NCBI GenBank assembly: GCA_016765685.1
Contig: JAESPR010000058.1
Location: 5,425 to 69,424, forward strand
Direction of reading: 5' to 3'
DNA: 64,000 nucleotides
Origin: Colwellia sp.
GTDB lineage: Bacteria > Pseudomonadota > Gammaproteobacteria > Enterobacterales > Alteromonadaceae
Shown in pieces: positions 50,745 to 61,303 of this stretch. A program made the translations under genes and the position numbers. Each line of letters starts with the position of its first letter. The first letter of the stretch is position 1. The notes beneath the pieces are model-generated. The model searched no databases. It was not told the DNA's origin and worked only from the letters and a program-made list of their open reading frames with translations.

Positions 50745-53669
50745 ATGCCATTTCAGGTAGGTCAACGTTGGATCAGTGACAGTGAATCAGCTCAGGGGTT
50801 AGGAACCGTTACCGGTATAGAGCACCGCTTTGTTAATATCGTTTTTACTGCTACGGGTGAGTCTCGTCAGTATGCTAAAGCCAATGCGCCATTAACTCGG
50901 GTTATTTTTAACCACGGCGATACTATTCCAAGCCATGAAGGTTGGCTGTTAAAAGTAACATCAAGCAGTGAAGAGCACGGCACTATTACCTATCATGGTG
51001 TACGACAGGACACCTTAGCAGAAACATCATTAAAAGAAATAATGATAGATCACTTTATCAAATTCAATAAACCGCACGATCGTTTGCTTAACAACCAAGT
51101 TGACCGACTTGACTGGTTTCGTTTACGTAAAGATTGTTTACATCATCAATATCAACAACAACAATCTGAATTAATGGGCTTAACCGGCGCTCGTGTAAGT
51201 CTGATCCCACACCAACTTTACATTGCCGATGAAGTGGGTAATCGTTTTGCGCCCCGTGTTTTATTGGCCGATGAAGTGGGTTTAGGTAAAACCATCGAAG
51301 CGGGTTTGATCATTCATCAACAATTAGTCAGTGGCCGAGCGCAACGAATTTTAATCATAGTGCCCGAGTCCTTAATGCATCAATGGTTAGTTGAAATGCT
51401 GCGCCGCTTTAATCTTAAATTTAGTATTTTTGATGAAACCCGTTGTGTCGAAACTGCCGGTGAAGACGAAACTAATCCTTTTAGTACAGAACAACTGGTC
51501 TTAGTCAATTTAGGTTTTGTCACCAAACATCCAAAATGGTATGAAGAACTCATCCACGAAGATTGGGATTTAATGGTGGTTGATGAAGCGCACCACTTAA
51601 AATGGCAACAAGATAAACCTAGCCTTGAATATCAATGCATTGAACAGTTAGCACAAGAAATTCCTGGGGTATTATTGCTCACGGCAACGCCTGATCAACT
51701 TGGTCACGAAAGCCATTTTGCCCGTTTACGTTTGCTCGACCCAGATAGGTTCTTCGATTACGGTAAATTTACCGAAGAAGAGTCACACTATAGCGAAGTA
51801 GCTGATGCGGCCAATACGTTAGTGGAAGAAAGCCAATTATCAAACGAGCAAGAAAAGATTTTATCAGCACTGCTAAAAGAGTCAGATATTAGTGAACAGT
51901 TAATCGCGTTAAATAACAATGATGCCGTTATACAAAAAAATGTTCGTCAACAACTATTAGCACAATTATTGGATAGACATGGCACAGGTCGCATTTTATT
52001 TAGAAACTCACGTAATACCATTAAAGGTTTCCCAGCGCGTGAAATTCACCCCGCACCGTTAACCATGCCAGCGCAATATCAAGTAACATTAAATGAGTTT
52101 ATACTCAGCGGTTGTCCTGAAACGCTAGCAAATTCTAAGCAAGCTAAGTATGTTTTCAGCCCAGAAATGCTTTTTTCTTTAGCAAGTGAATTAGATCATC
52201 AAACGGAAAAGTGGACCAATTTTGATCCCCGCGTTGAGTATTTAATTGCTTTACTCAAATCGCTGAAAAAAGAAAAAGTTTTAGTCATTTGTGCCCATGC
52301 ACAAACCGCCATCGCTTTAGAAGCTGCTTTGCGTATTAAAGAAGGCATTCGTGCGGCAGTATTTCATGAGAATTTATCCATTTTTGAGCGCGATAAAGCT
52401 GCCGCTTATTTTGGTCAAGATGAAGACAGTGCCCAGTTATTATTGTGCTCTGAAATCGGCAGTGAAGGTCGAAACTTCCAGTTTGCGCATCACTTAGTAT
52501 TATTTGATTTACCCAGTAATCCTGATTTATTAGAGCAACGCATTGGACGTCTTGATCGCATTGGTCAAACCGAAATTATCCGCTTGCATATTCCTTATTT
52601 TGAAAACTCAGCCCAACATTTGTTATTTGACTGGTATCAGCAAGGCATGCAAGCGTTTGAGCATACCTGCATTACCGGTCGCGTTGTTTTTGAAGCGTAT
52701 GGTCAGCAGTTATTATCCTTAGCCTTAAGTGGGCAACAAACGTCTAGCGAGGCTGAACAATTAATTAGCGATAGCTGGCAAAAACATTGCGTAATAAAAG
52801 CAGAGTTAGAATCTGGTCGTGACAAGTTACTTGAACTTAACTCTTCTGGCCAAGGCCGCGCACATGAATTAGTGGAAAAAATCGAACGCAGCGACAGGCA
52901 AATAGACTTACCGCAATTCATGTTTCAAGCCTTAGATATTTTTGGTGTTCAACAAGACGATAAAGCCGATAATGCCATAGCACTGAATCAAAGTGAGCAC
53001 ATGCTTAACAGCAATTTTCCTTGTTTACCTGAAGATGGTACCACGGTAACTTTTGATCGCAATACCGCACTAATGAATGAAAACTACCAATTACTAACGT
53101 GGGATCACCCCATGGTTCGCGGTGTGATGGATTTAGTGCTGAGCGACGAAATTGGCAATGCTAGTATTGGCCTATTAAAAAATGATGCCTTACCTGTGGG
53201 GACTTTCTTTTTAGAATGTTTATTCACGGTAGAAGCAACCGCACCGCCACACCTACAATTAGGCCGATATTTACCGACCACACCTATTCGTATTTTGGTT
53301 GATAAAAGTGGTAATAATCTTGCTGACAAAGTGAGTGAAGCTATATTAGATAAACAGCTAGCGCCTGTTAAAAAAGCGATAGCATTACAGTTAATTAACG
53401 CGTTAAAATCACAAATTGGCCCACTAGTAACCAAAGCTGAAAACCATGGTGAGCAGAAAATTGCTGTTATTCAAGCAAAAGCGCTAGCCAATATGCAAAC
53501 GAAACTTGAGCTAGAACAGCAAAGATTAACGGCCTTAAAAGCAATTAACCCCAGTGTTCGCCAAGCAGAAATTGACTTTATAGGTCATCAACAGAGTGAG
53601 CTGAGTCATTATATAGATAAAGCACAGTTAACCTTTGAAGCAGTGCGTATGATAGTAGTAACACACTAA
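50745..53669 (+). CDS. rapA: RNA polymerase-associated SWI2/SNF2 ATPase RapA
   Basis: A 974-residue RapA/HepA. The N-terminal Tudor-like region starts PFQVGQRWISDSESAQGLGTV. The helicase core has Walker A LADEVGLGKTIEAGL, DEAH box MVVDEAHHLKW, motif III LLTATP and motif VI EQRIGRLDRIGQ; a long C-terminal RapA domain follows. It binds RNA polymerase and promotes its recycling after transcription. GGAGAG precedes the ATG. It heads the conserved rapA-rluA-djlA-lptD-surA-pdxA-rsmA-apaH block. Confidence 0.97.
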   Translation: MPFQVGQRWISDSESAQGLGTVTGIEHRFVNIVFTATGESRQYAKANAPLTRVIFNHGDTIPSHEGWLLKVTSSSEEHGTITYHGVRQDTLAETSLKEIMIDHFIKFNKPHDRLLNNQVDRLDWFRLRKDCLHHQYQQQQSELMGLTGARVSLIPHQLYIADEVGNRFAPRVLLADEVGLGKTIEAGLIIHQQLVSGRAQRILIIVPESLMHQWLVEMLRRFNLKFSIFDETRCVETAGEDETNPFSTEQLVLVNLGFVTKHPKWYEELIHEDWDLMVVDEAHHLKWQQDKPSLEYQCIEQLAQEIPGVLLLTATPDQLGHESHFARLRLLDPDRFFDYGKFTEEESHYSEVADAANTLVEESQLSNEQEKILSALLKESDISEQLIALNNNDAVIQKNVRQQLLAQLLDRHGTGRILFRNSRNTIKGFPAREIHPAPLTMPAQYQVTLNEFILSGCPETLANSKQAKYVFSPEMLFSLASELDHQTEKWTNFDPRVEYLIALLKSLKKEKVLVICAHAQTAIALEAALRIKEGIRAAVFHENLSIFERDKAAAYFGQDEDSAQLLLCSEIGSEGRNFQFAHHLVLFDLPSNPDLLEQRIGRLDRIGQTEIIRLHIPYFENSAQHLLFDWYQQGMQAFEHTCITGRVVFEAYGQQLLSLALSGQQTSSEAEQLISDSWQKHCVIKAELESGRDKLLELNSSGQGRAHELVEKIERSDRQIDLPQFMFQALDIFGVQQDDKADNAIALNQSEHMLNSNFPCLPEDGTTVTFDRNTALMNENYQLLTWDHPMVRGVMDLVLSDEIGNASIGLLKNDALPVGTFFLECLFTVEATAPPHLQLGRYLPTTPIRILVDKSGNNLADKVSEAILDKQLAPVKKAIALQLINALKSQIGPLVTKAENHGEQKIAVIQAKALANMQTKLELEQQRLTALKAINPSVRQAEIDFIGHQQSELSHYIDKAQLTFEAVRMIVVTH

Positions 53670-53675
53670 AAAAAG

Positions 53676-53775
53676 AGGCAAGCGACAAGTAGTAAGCAAA
53701 AGAGTGATAAACGCACGATTTATCGCTTGCTTGTAACTTACCGCTTTACACTTAAAACTTCGAGCGAAGCGAGAT
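53676..53775. repeat. AAGCAAG-type interspersed repeat with hairpin
   Basis: GCAAGCGACAAGTAGTAAGC is followed by the stem AGTGATAAA (53703-53711) / TTTATCGCT (53719-53727), then CGAGCGAAGCGAG. The first part matches GCAAGCCACAAGTTAGCGAT in the repeat at 55551-55640. It fills most of the rapA-rluA gap. Confidence 0.5.
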
Positions 53776-53779
53776 TGAT

Positions 53780-54493
53780 ATGAGTGCAAACCCAGACTTT
53801 ATTTACCAACCACCAATGACTCCTTATCTTAATATTATTTTTCAAGATGAGGACATTATAGTATTAGACAAAAGCAGTGGTTTATTAAGTGTGCCTGGCC
53901 GTTTGCCTGAACACCAAGACTGTTTACAAAATAGAGTGCAACGAGTTTTACCGACCGCGACCATAGTACACCGTTTAGATATGGCAACGTCGGGTTTAAT
54001 TATCATGGCATTAAACAAACCCGCCCATGTCGCTATTAGCAGACAATTTGAACAGCGAAAAACGAAAAAATGCTATATTGCCCGTGTTTTTGGTCATGTA
54101 AAAGAACAGCAAGGCAGCATAGACTTACCGCTAATATGTGACTGGCCCAATAGGCCAAAACAAAAAGTAGATTATGAAAATGGCAAGCAGTCATTAACCC
54201 ATTATCAAGTATTGGCATACAGTGACGTAAACTCAGAAAATAATCATTCCGTCAATGGCAGTTCAGGTGAGCAAAGCACCTTAGTTGAGTTAACTCCTAT
54301 TACAGGACGTTCTCATCAACTGCGTGTGCACATGCTTGCTTTAGGCCATCCCATTCTAGGAGACCGATTATATGCCCATGAGCAAGCGTTAACCGTTAGC
54401 CCTAGGTTGCAATTACATGCCAGAAATTTAAGTTTAGCGCACCCGGTCACGGGCGAATTACTGACTTTTAATGCCCCTTGCCCATTTAACTAA
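53780..54493 (+). CDS. rluA: Dual-specificity RNA pseudouridine synthase RluA
   Basis: A 237-residue RluA-family enzyme with the catalytic Asp in VHRLDMATSGLIIMA, LDKSSGLLSVPGR, the KKCYIARVFGHV strand and PITGRSHQLRVHMLALGHPILGD. RluA modifies 23S rRNA U746 and tRNA U32 in E. coli. The short length and lack of an S4 domain, plus the position directly after rapA as in E. coli, support RluA over RluC or RluD. It has an insertion of about 15 residues (SENNHSVNGSSGEQS). Confidence 0.92.
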   Translation: MSANPDFIYQPPMTPYLNIIFQDEDIIVLDKSSGLLSVPGRLPEHQDCLQNRVQRVLPTATIVHRLDMATSGLIIMALNKPAHVAISRQFEQRKTKKCYIARVFGHVKEQQGSIDLPLICDWPNRPKQKVDYENGKQSLTHYQVLAYSDVNSENNHSVNGSSGEQSTLVELTPITGRSHQLRVHMLALGHPILGDRLYAHEQALTVSPRLQLHARNLSLAHPVTGELLTFNAPCPFN

Positions 54494-54582
54494 AACGTTT
54501 TAATTAAACGTTTTAGCTAACAAGCCGATATAACCATCATAAGTCATAACAAACAAAGCTAAATTAATACTCAAGGAAAATC

Positions 54583-55527
54583 GTGCCAACGCTATTTAAA
54601 ATAACAATACTCAAACTACTTATCGCTGTTTTACTACTTAGTTGGGCAAGTGCTACTGCGTTAGCGCAACAAGATGAACAAACGACAGCAACGCAGCCAA
54701 CACCTACAACCAAAACAGAACCAAAACCTAAAGCGGTTCAAATTCCTTTGCCTGCGCCGCTAACTCAGCAATATAAAGAAGATTTAAAACATTACTTACC
54801 GAGCGACAAGATCAAACCTTTATTAGCCGGTCCCGATGATTACCTTACCTTAATCACAGAAAACACTCATATAAATAATAAAGGCGTAGCGATTTTATTG
54901 CCTGATTGGCAACAAGGGGCCACCAACCCTAAAGCTATTAATTTTTTGCGCACCCAATTACCACTGCAAGGCTGGACTACCATCAGTATTCAGCCCACTA
55001 GCACACCAGAGAATTACCCCTCTAGTGCATTAAAAATCAGTATACAGCAAGAAGAAAACCAAAAAACTATCGATGATTACACCCTGAAACTGGCTGCTAT
55101 GATCAATGCCGTTATCAGTAAAGCTAATGAATACCCTGGTATTGTAATGATTATTGCCCAAGGCAATCATGGCGCGATGTTGGTCGATCTTTTAGATCAA
55201 AGCAATGAACAAGTAAAAATTACCCAAACACCTAATGCCGTCATTTTATTGAGCAGTTATGTGTTAACTAATAACCAATTAATTGATGAAACTAATACCG
55301 CTTTTGCCAAAAAAATCGCTTATAGTGAATATCCCATTTTAGATTTGTACTTAAGATACGATCACGCCGTTGTGGTTGCTAAAGCCAAACAACGCTTAGC
55401 TTGGTCAACCAAAGAAATGAAAGTGTATTATCGCCAACGCCAATTGAACAACAATGCAACGGGCTATTATCCTGAACAAGAGTTACTAACGCAAATTAAT
55501 AGTTGGTTGAAATCTATTGGTTGGTAA
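54583..55527 (+). CDS. DUF3530-family secreted alpha/beta-hydrolase-like protein
   Basis: A 314-residue protein: signal peptide (cleaved near ALAQ), a Thr/Pro/Lys-rich linker (TATQPTPTTKTEPKPK), then an alpha/beta-hydrolase-like domain with GVAILLPDWQQGATNPKAIN and VMIIAQGNHGAMLVDLL, where GNHGA replaces the usual GxSxG. The start is a GTG with AAGGA at good spacing. It sits between rluA and djlA, an insertion relative to the E. coli order. Function unknown. Confidence 0.75.
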   Translation: MPTLFKITILKLLIAVLLLSWASATALAQQDEQTTATQPTPTTKTEPKPKAVQIPLPAPLTQQYKEDLKHYLPSDKIKPLLAGPDDYLTLITENTHINNKGVAILLPDWQQGATNPKAINFLRTQLPLQGWTTISIQPTSTPENYPSSALKISIQQEENQKTIDDYTLKLAAMINAVISKANEYPGIVMIIAQGNHGAMLVDLLDQSNEQVKITQTPNAVILLSSYVLTNNQLIDETNTAFAKKIAYSEYPILDLYLRYDHAVVVAKAKQRLAWSTKEMKVYYRQRQLNNNATGYYPEQELLTQINSWLKSIGW

Positions 55528-55550
55528 AGCAAAGAGCCGTAATTAAAGTT

Positions 55551-55640
55551 TCAAGAAGCAAGAATATCAAGAAGCAAGAGTATCAAGAAGCAAGCCACAA
55601 GTTAGCGATAAGCTCTCACTTGCAACTTGAAGCTTATAAC
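55551..55640. repeat. AAGCAAG-type repeat with three 16-bp direct units
   Basis: Three tandem 16-bp units start at 55551, 55567 and 55583 (consensus TCAAGAAGCAAGA-TA). Then follow GCAAGCCACAAGTTAGCGAT and an inverted-looking CACTTGCAACTTGAAGC. It lies between the convergent DUF3530 and djlA genes and is related to the element at 53676. Confidence 0.6.
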
Positions 55641-55646
55641 TTCTTT

Positions 55647-56465
55647 TTACTGTTTCGAAATCAAATCATACGCCGCTTGAATATCTTGGGTTTTTTCTTT
55701 CGCCGCTTCCATCATTGCCGGCGGTAAACCTTTAGCAATTAACTTATCAGGATGATGCTGCGACATTAGTTTACGATAGGCTTTTTTAATATCGCCTTTT
55801 GAATCATTCTGACTCACACCTAAAATCTTATATGCGTTATCAAGTTGCCCAGCATTGGTTGGTGCATTATCACCATTAAACTGTTGATAACTCTGCCCTG
55901 CTTGTTGATTAAAGGCAGCACTAGCAATAATCATTTCTAGTAAGTTGTTTAACTGACGAGCAGAATAGCCTAAAAATTTAGCAATGGTGTGCAGCACTTC
56001 ACGCTCTTTGGTGTCTAAATCACCATCAGAGAAAGCGACTTGAATTTGAATTTCTAAGAACATCAGTAACAAGTCATGACGGTTGCCACAAATACGTTTA
56101 AATTTCCTTAAGCGTTCTTTTAAGGGGAATCCGGTCGTTTTTCCTTCACGAAAAGCATCTTGTGCTTGTTGGCGTATTTCATCGGCCAGACCCAGTTTGT
56201 CCATATAATCACTAGCGAAAGCAATTTCATGGTTAGTTACTTGCCCTTTCGCTTTGGCGACATGCCCCATAACTGAAAAAGTAGTGTAGAAAAAAGCCGC
56301 TTGACGTGCAATATCATCGCCCTCACCACCCGACATACCATCAAAATCAAAACCTCGACCACGGTCAAACATGTGTCCTAACCACGCGCCTAACAAGGCA
56401 CCAAATAAGTTTTTACTCAACATAAAACCAAATAAGAAACCTAAAACCTTTCCCCATATACTCAT
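55647..56465 (-). CDS. djlA: Co-chaperone DjlA
   Basis: A 272-residue inner-membrane DnaJ-like co-chaperone: one N-terminal TM with glycine pattern (GKVLGFLFGFMLSKNLFGALLGAWLGH), a TerB-like helical domain (residues about 50-190), and a C-terminal J domain with KILGVSQNDSKGDIKKAYRKL and the HPD tripeptide in SQHHPDKL. It stimulates DnaK. The E. coli gene is also next to lptD (imp) and in the opposite orientation to it, as here. Confidence 0.95.
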   Translation of the reverse strand: MSIWGKVLGFLFGFMLSKNLFGALLGAWLGHMFDRGRGFDFDGMSGGEGDDIARQAAFFYTTFSVMGHVAKAKGQVTNHEIAFASDYMDKLGLADEIRQQAQDAFREGKTTGFPLKERLRKFKRICGNRHDLLLMFLEIQIQVAFSDGDLDTKEREVLHTIAKFLGYSARQLNNLLEMIIASAAFNQQAGQSYQQFNGDNAPTNAGQLDNAYKILGVSQNDSKGDIKKAYRKLMSQHHPDKLIAKGLPPAMMEAAKEKTQDIQAAYDLISKQ

Positions 56466-56574
56466 ACTTAATTTCTAACCTTAACTATTTACTCGCTAAC
56501 TCGTAGCTACAAAACGGTAATTGCTATATCATATACGCTTCATCGTGCATATTTAAGATAACATTTACAAATAA

Positions 56575-58908
56575 ATGCTTTTTTTCCGACAAATACTTTT
56601 TTCCCGACAAAGACTTTTCTGTACTGCATTATTTTTCATCGCATTGTCAATGTCAGCGTTAGCGCAAACAAATGCTTCTGCAGCAGTGCCACCGCAACTT
56701 CAATGTACTATTCCAACCTATTCTCCCATGGTAACAAATGTACCCGACGTAACGGATGACAGCATTAACATTACCTCAAAATACTCGAGTATTGAAAAAG
56801 ATAAAATAGCCAACTTTAGCGGCGGCGTTACGCTTATTGATAAAAGCCAAATAATCAAAGCAGACCAACTTGCCTTTGATCGTGTATTAATGACCTTTAA
56901 TGCCCAAGGTAACATTCACTATCAAAATCAAAGCATTGATATTCTCGCTAGTGAGCTCAATGCCAGTAAAAAAGATCAAAAAAGCACCATGTTTAATGCT
57001 GCCTACCAGCTGTATGGCAATCCGGGACATGGCAGCGCGAACGAATTACAAATAAGTTCAAAAGAAGGTTTGAGTTTATTAGATTCCACTTTTACTACTT
57101 GCGCAGGTGATCAACCCGATTGGCAAATAAAAGCCTCTGAAATTAAAATATCGGCTGATGGCAGTGTCGGCGAAGCATACCATGCTCAAATACGGTTATT
57201 CGACGTGCCTATTTTATATTTGCCTTATTTTAATTTTCCCGTCTCTAAACAGCGTAAAAGTGGCTTTTTATATCCTAAAATTGGTAGTTCAAGCAATTCA
57301 GGATTAGAAATTGAAGCACCGTTTTATTGGAACATATCCCCTAACATGGATGCCACAATTACCCCGCATTATATGTCTAAACGAGGAACCCAATTAAAAA
57401 CAGAGTTTCGCTATTTATCTGGGTTACAAAATGGCAGTGTTAATTTAGAATATTTAAACAAAGATAATGAAATAAAATCTAATAGCGAAGCTCGTTATCT
57501 AGCAAGATTTCAACATGTTGGCACAATTTCCGATAATTTCCGTGCCTACATTGATTATACTACTATTAGTGATGACAACTATTTAGTCGATATTGGCTCC
57601 AAGCAATATAACTCTAACGATGCTTACTTATATCAAATTGGCGAACTATCTTATTTTGGTCAGCAGTGGCAAACCACACTGAAATTGCAAGATTTTGAAG
57701 TATTAGGTGATAACCAAGCCAGTTATAAAACCTTACCTCATATTGAGATTTCAGCCCAACAACCTCTCGACTGGCCTTTAAAACAGCAATTATCAGGACA
57801 GTTTGAATTTTACTCTGAGCTCACCAGTTTTCAAGCGGCCACCAAACAAATCAGAGCTAATCGTTACCATGTTGAAGCGGGTGTAAACTTTCCCATTTCA
57901 ACACCGGCTTGGTTTTTAAATTCAGAATTTAAACTAATGCATACTTATTATCAGCAAAGTAATGTTCAAATTGGCAGTGAATTAAGTAAGAGCGTTAACC
58001 GTACTTTAGGGAAAATACGCTTTCATGGTGGCATTAATTTCGATAGAAGCACCTCGTTATTTGGTAATAGTTATACTCAAACAGTAGAGCCGCAAATTCA
58101 ATATTTGTATATCCCAGAAAAAGATCAAAGCAACATTGGTTTGTATGATACAGCCCGTTTACAAGATGATTTTAATGGCTTATTTAGAGACAGAAGTTAT
58201 AGTGGTTTAGACCGAATTGCCGGAGCTAATCAGTATACTTGGGGAGTTACTAGTAGAATACTTGATCAATCAAACTTAGAAGTGTTTCGTTTAAGCTTAG
58301 GGCGCATACAGTATTTATCAAGCAATAACAGCTTTGATGAAATAGTAGACAACACCCAAAACAACAATACCAGCGAGCAACAATCATCCGTTGCAGCAAA
58401 TTTATTTTATCGATTAAATCATCAGTGGCAAATCAGTAGTGATATACAATACAATACCATTGAAAGTTTCACTAACAAGAGTCAAGTTGCGCTAAATTAT
58501 CAAATTGATAAATATAATTCAGTTCAATTGAACCATAGGTATACTCGTAATGTCTCAGATAGTAGTTTGGAGCAAGTATCACTGTTAGCAAACGTTGCAC
58601 TTAATAAAAACTGGGCATTTGTTGGCCGACTCACTCAAGATTTAAAAGAGAATAGAAGCCTAGAAAGTTATGCGGGCTTGCAATATGAAAGTTGCTGTTG
58701 GGCGATACGTATAGCCTACCAAAGGCATATAAACTCAAACTTTAGCGACGATGGTTTTTTAACTGAAAACCGTGATGAATTTAATAGTGGTTTCAAGCTA
58801 GACTTCATTATCAAGGGGCTAAGCGGCAAGCAAGGCGCCATTGGCACACAAGAGATGTTTAATGCAAGTATTTTTGGCTATAAACGCCCTTACTACTTGC
58901 AAAACTAA
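56575..58908 (+). CDS. lptD: LPS-assembly outer-membrane protein LptD
   Basis: A 777-residue protein: signal peptide, an N-terminal OstA/LptD beta-jellyroll (about 60-220, with [22 protein letters not shown]), then the 26-strand barrel region. Cysteines lie at the expected places: one near the mature N-terminus (LQCTIPTY), one in [12 protein letters not shown], and the vicinal pair [15 protein letters not shown] near the C-terminus, which form the two inter-domain disulphides in E. coli. With LptE it inserts LPS in the outer membrane. It lies 30 nt upstream of surA. Confidence 0.96.
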   Translation: MLFFRQILFSRQRLFCTALFFIALSMSALAQTNASAAVPPQLQCTIPTYSPMVTNVPDVTDDSINITSKYSSIEKDKIANFSGGVTLIDKSQIIKADQLAFDRVLMTFNAQGNIHYQNQSIDILASELNASKKDQKSTMFNAAYQLYGNPGHGSANELQISSKEGLSLLDSTFTTCAGDQPDWQIKASEIKISADGSVGEAYHAQIRLFDVPILYLPYFNFPVSKQRKSGFLYPKIGSSSNSGLEIEAPFYWNISPNMDATITPHYMSKRGTQLKTEFRYLSGLQNGSVNLEYLNKDNEIKSNSEARYLARFQHVGTISDNFRAYIDYTTISDDNYLVDIGSKQYNSNDAYLYQIGELSYFGQQWQTTLKLQDFEVLGDNQASYKTLPHIEISAQQPLDWPLKQQLSGQFEFYSELTSFQAATKQIRANRYHVEAGVNFPISTPAWFLNSEFKLMHTYYQQSNVQIGSELSKSVNRTLGKIRFHGGINFDRSTSLFGNSYTQTVEPQIQYLYIPEKDQSNIGLYDTARLQDDFNGLFRDRSYSGLDRIAGANQYTWGVTSRILDQSNLEVFRLSLGRIQYLSSNNSFDEIVDNTQNNNTSEQQSSVAANLFYRLNHQWQISSDIQYNTIESFTNKSQVALNYQIDKYNSVQLNHRYTRNVSDSSLEQVSLLANVALNKNWAFVGRLTQDLKENRSLESYAGLQYESCCWAIRIAYQRHINSNFSDDGFLTENRDEFNSGFKLDFIIKGLSGKQGAIGTQEMFNASIFGYKRPYYLQN

Positions 58909-58938
58909 TAATACACACTAACCAAGATGTAAGAATTC

Positions 58939-60252
58939 ATGAAAAATTTAGTTACTATTTTACTTAAGACGTTAATGCTCACCACTGTTCTATATGCTGG
59001 TGTACAAATAAAAGCCCACGCCAAAGCAGAACAGCTAGACAGAGTCACTGCCATTGTTAATAGTGGCGTTGTACTTGAATCTGAAGTGCAAGATTTACTG
59101 GCAAATATCAAGAAACAAGCAAAAAACAATAATCAATCGCTGCCTTCTGACAAAGCATTACGTACCCAAGTCATGGACAAGTTGATTAATAACAGTTTGA
59201 TTCTACAAATTGGCGAACGCATGGGCATTCAAGTGAGTGATGCGCAATTAGATCAAACCATAGGCAATATGGCTAAAGAGAGCAAGCTTACTTTATCTCA
59301 ATTTCGCCAGGCTCTTATTAGCGAAGGTGAAAACTATGAAAAATATAGAGAAAACATTCGCGTTGAATTAATCTCTGGCGAAGTCCGTCGTAATAGTGTT
59401 AGCCGCCGAATTTTTATTTCTCCTCAAGAAGTTTCTAACTTATTAACGCTAATGAAAGAGCAAACTACCAACGATGTTGAATACCACTTAGGTCATATCT
59501 TAATTGAATTTCCCACCGATGCGACCCAAGCAGATATGACCGCCAGTAAAACCCGCGCTGATAAGGTTATTGAATTGCTTAATAACGGCTCTGATTTTAA
59601 GAGAATTGCCATTGCTTCATCGGGTGGTGCCAACGCACTAGAAGGGGGTGACTTGGGTTGGAAAAATATTAATGAAATGCCAACGCTTTTTTCTGAGCTT
59701 ATTGCTGGCAAAGACAAGGGCACGGTGGTTGGCCCTATTCGAACGGGCTTAGGTTTTAGTATTGTCAAAGTGCTTGATATTCGTGGCCGGAGAATTGTTG
59801 AAGTAGAAGAAGTCAAAGCCAGCCATATTTTAATTAAGCCCTCCATTATTTTGAGTGAAGAAAAAGCACAAGCGCAACTGCAAGGCATGTTAGACCAAAT
59901 TGACGCAGGTGAAGCAACCTTTGCCGACCTTGCTAAAGAGTTTTCTGAAGGACCTACCTCGGTTCGTGGTGGTGATTTGGGTTGGGCTGACCCGACAAGT
60001 TATGATCCCGCCTTTAAAGAAGCATTAGCCACCATGAAAATAGGTGAATACCATAAACCATTTCGTTCATCTTTTGGTTGGCATATTATTCAATTAAACG
60101 ATAGACGCATGGTTGATGCCACTTCACAAATGAACCAAAATCGTGCTGGTCAAATTCTACACAATCGTAAATTCGGCATTGAAAGTGCTCGTTGGCTCAA
60201 AGAAACCCGCGATGAAGCTTATATTGAAATTTTTGAGCAGGATGGCAAGTAA
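58939..60252 (+). CDS. surA: Periplasmic chaperone/peptidyl-prolyl isomerase SurA
   Basis: A 437-residue protein: signal peptide (cleaved near KAHAKA), an N-terminal chaperone domain starting [17 protein letters not shown], and two parvulin domains ([15 protein letters not shown]... and [15 protein letters not shown]..., with GGDLGWKN and GGDLGWADP). It guides outer-membrane proteins including LptD to the BAM complex. The stop codon overlaps the pdxA start (TAATG). Confidence 0.96.
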   Translation: MKNLVTILLKTLMLTTVLYAGVQIKAHAKAEQLDRVTAIVNSGVVLESEVQDLLANIKKQAKNNNQSLPSDKALRTQVMDKLINNSLILQIGERMGIQVSDAQLDQTIGNMAKESKLTLSQFRQALISEGENYEKYRENIRVELISGEVRRNSVSRRIFISPQEVSNLLTLMKEQTTNDVEYHLGHILIEFPTDATQADMTASKTRADKVIELLNNGSDFKRIAIASSGGANALEGGDLGWKNINEMPTLFSELIAGKDKGTVVGPIRTGLGFSIVKVLDIRGRRIVEVEEVKASHILIKPSIILSEEKAQAQLQGMLDQIDAGEATFADLAKEFSEGPTSVRGGDLGWADPTSYDPAFKEALATMKIGEYHKPFRSSFGWHIIQLNDRRMVDATSQMNQNRAGQILHNRKFGIESARWLKETRDEAYIEIFEQDGK

Positions 60253-61235
60253 TGACTAAACGCATTGCCATTACTCCAGGTGAACCTGCCGGTATAGGCC
60301 CTGATTTAGTGATAACTATTGCTCAACATTCTTGGCCGGTGCAAATTGTGGTGGTTGGCTCTAAAGCACTAATGACACAACGCGCCAAGCAATTAAAGTT
60401 ACCTATTACCTTGATTGACTATGATGCTAGCATTGAAGCCAGCCCGCAAACTGAAGGCACCTTAACTATAGTCGACATTCCTTTAACACAGCCATGTATC
60501 GCTGGCACCCTTGATGCCAACAATGGTGCCTATGTTGTTGAAACCTTAAAAGTGGCTAGTGACAAAAATATTTCAGGCGAGTTTGATGCTATTGTGACTG
60601 GGCCTGTACACAAAGAATTAATCAATAAAGCCGGCATTCCTTTTAGCGGTCATACTGAATATTTTGCCCATCAAGCAAATTGCTCTGATGTAGTTATGAT
60701 GCTGGCAACTAAAGGCTTACGTGTTGCCTTAGTTACTACGCATATCCCCTTAGCGTATGTCGCCAAAGCAATAACCTTTGAGCGTTTACAAAAAGTAACT
60801 CGCATTCTTCACCAAGACTTACAGGGTAAATTTGGCATCAAATCACCTAAGATTTATGCCTGCGGCATTAACCCTCATGCGGGTGAAGGGGGTCATTTAG
60901 GTCGCGAAGAAATTGAAATAATGGCACCGGCTTTTGCAGAGTTAAAAAAAGAAGGGATTAACATCATTGGTCCCTTGCCTGCCGATACTATTTTTCAAGA
61001 AAAATATTTAAAAGACGCCGACGCTATTTTAACTATGTATCACGACCAAGGTTTACCCGTATTAAAATATAAAGGCTTTGGCTCCTCGGTTAATATAACC
61101 TTAGGATTGCCTTTTATTCGTACCTCGGTTGACCATGGCACCGCAGTCGAGCTTGCCGGCACAGGTGAGGCAGATTCGGGTAGTATGATAGAAGCCATAA
61201 AAAGCGCTATTAGTTTAGTGAATAACAGCCAATAA
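60252..61235 (+). CDS. pdxA: 4-hydroxythreonine-4-phosphate dehydrogenase PdxA
   Basis: A 327-residue metal-dependent enzyme of pyridoxal-phosphate synthesis (DXP-dependent route). It has [24 protein letters not shown] (first metal His), [17 protein letters not shown] (second) and [16 protein letters not shown] (third). Length matches E. coli PdxA (329). Its ATG shares an A with the surA stop, indicating coupling, as in the E. coli surA-pdxA-ksgA operon. Confidence 0.96.
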   Translation: MTKRIAITPGEPAGIGPDLVITIAQHSWPVQIVVVGSKALMTQRAKQLKLPITLIDYDASIEASPQTEGTLTIVDIPLTQPCIAGTLDANNGAYVVETLKVASDKNISGEFDAIVTGPVHKELINKAGIPFSGHTEYFAHQANCSDVVMMLATKGLRVALVTTHIPLAYVAKAITFERLQKVTRILHQDLQGKFGIKSPKIYACGINPHAGEGGHLGREEIEIMAPAFAELKKEGINIIGPLPADTIFQEKYLKDADAILTMYHDQGLPVLKYKGFGSSVNITLGLPFIRTSVDHGTAVELAGTGEADSGSMIEAIKSAISLVNNSQ

Positions 61236-61303
61236 TTGTCGTAAGCTTTCGCCTTACAAGTGAAACGCGTGTGAGATTTTAGCCTAACAACTAGAGAAAA
61301 CTT

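Noticed and set aside
52703-53434. Minus-strand ORFs inside rapA
   Set aside because: Shadows of the rapA coding frame, which is complete and conserved.
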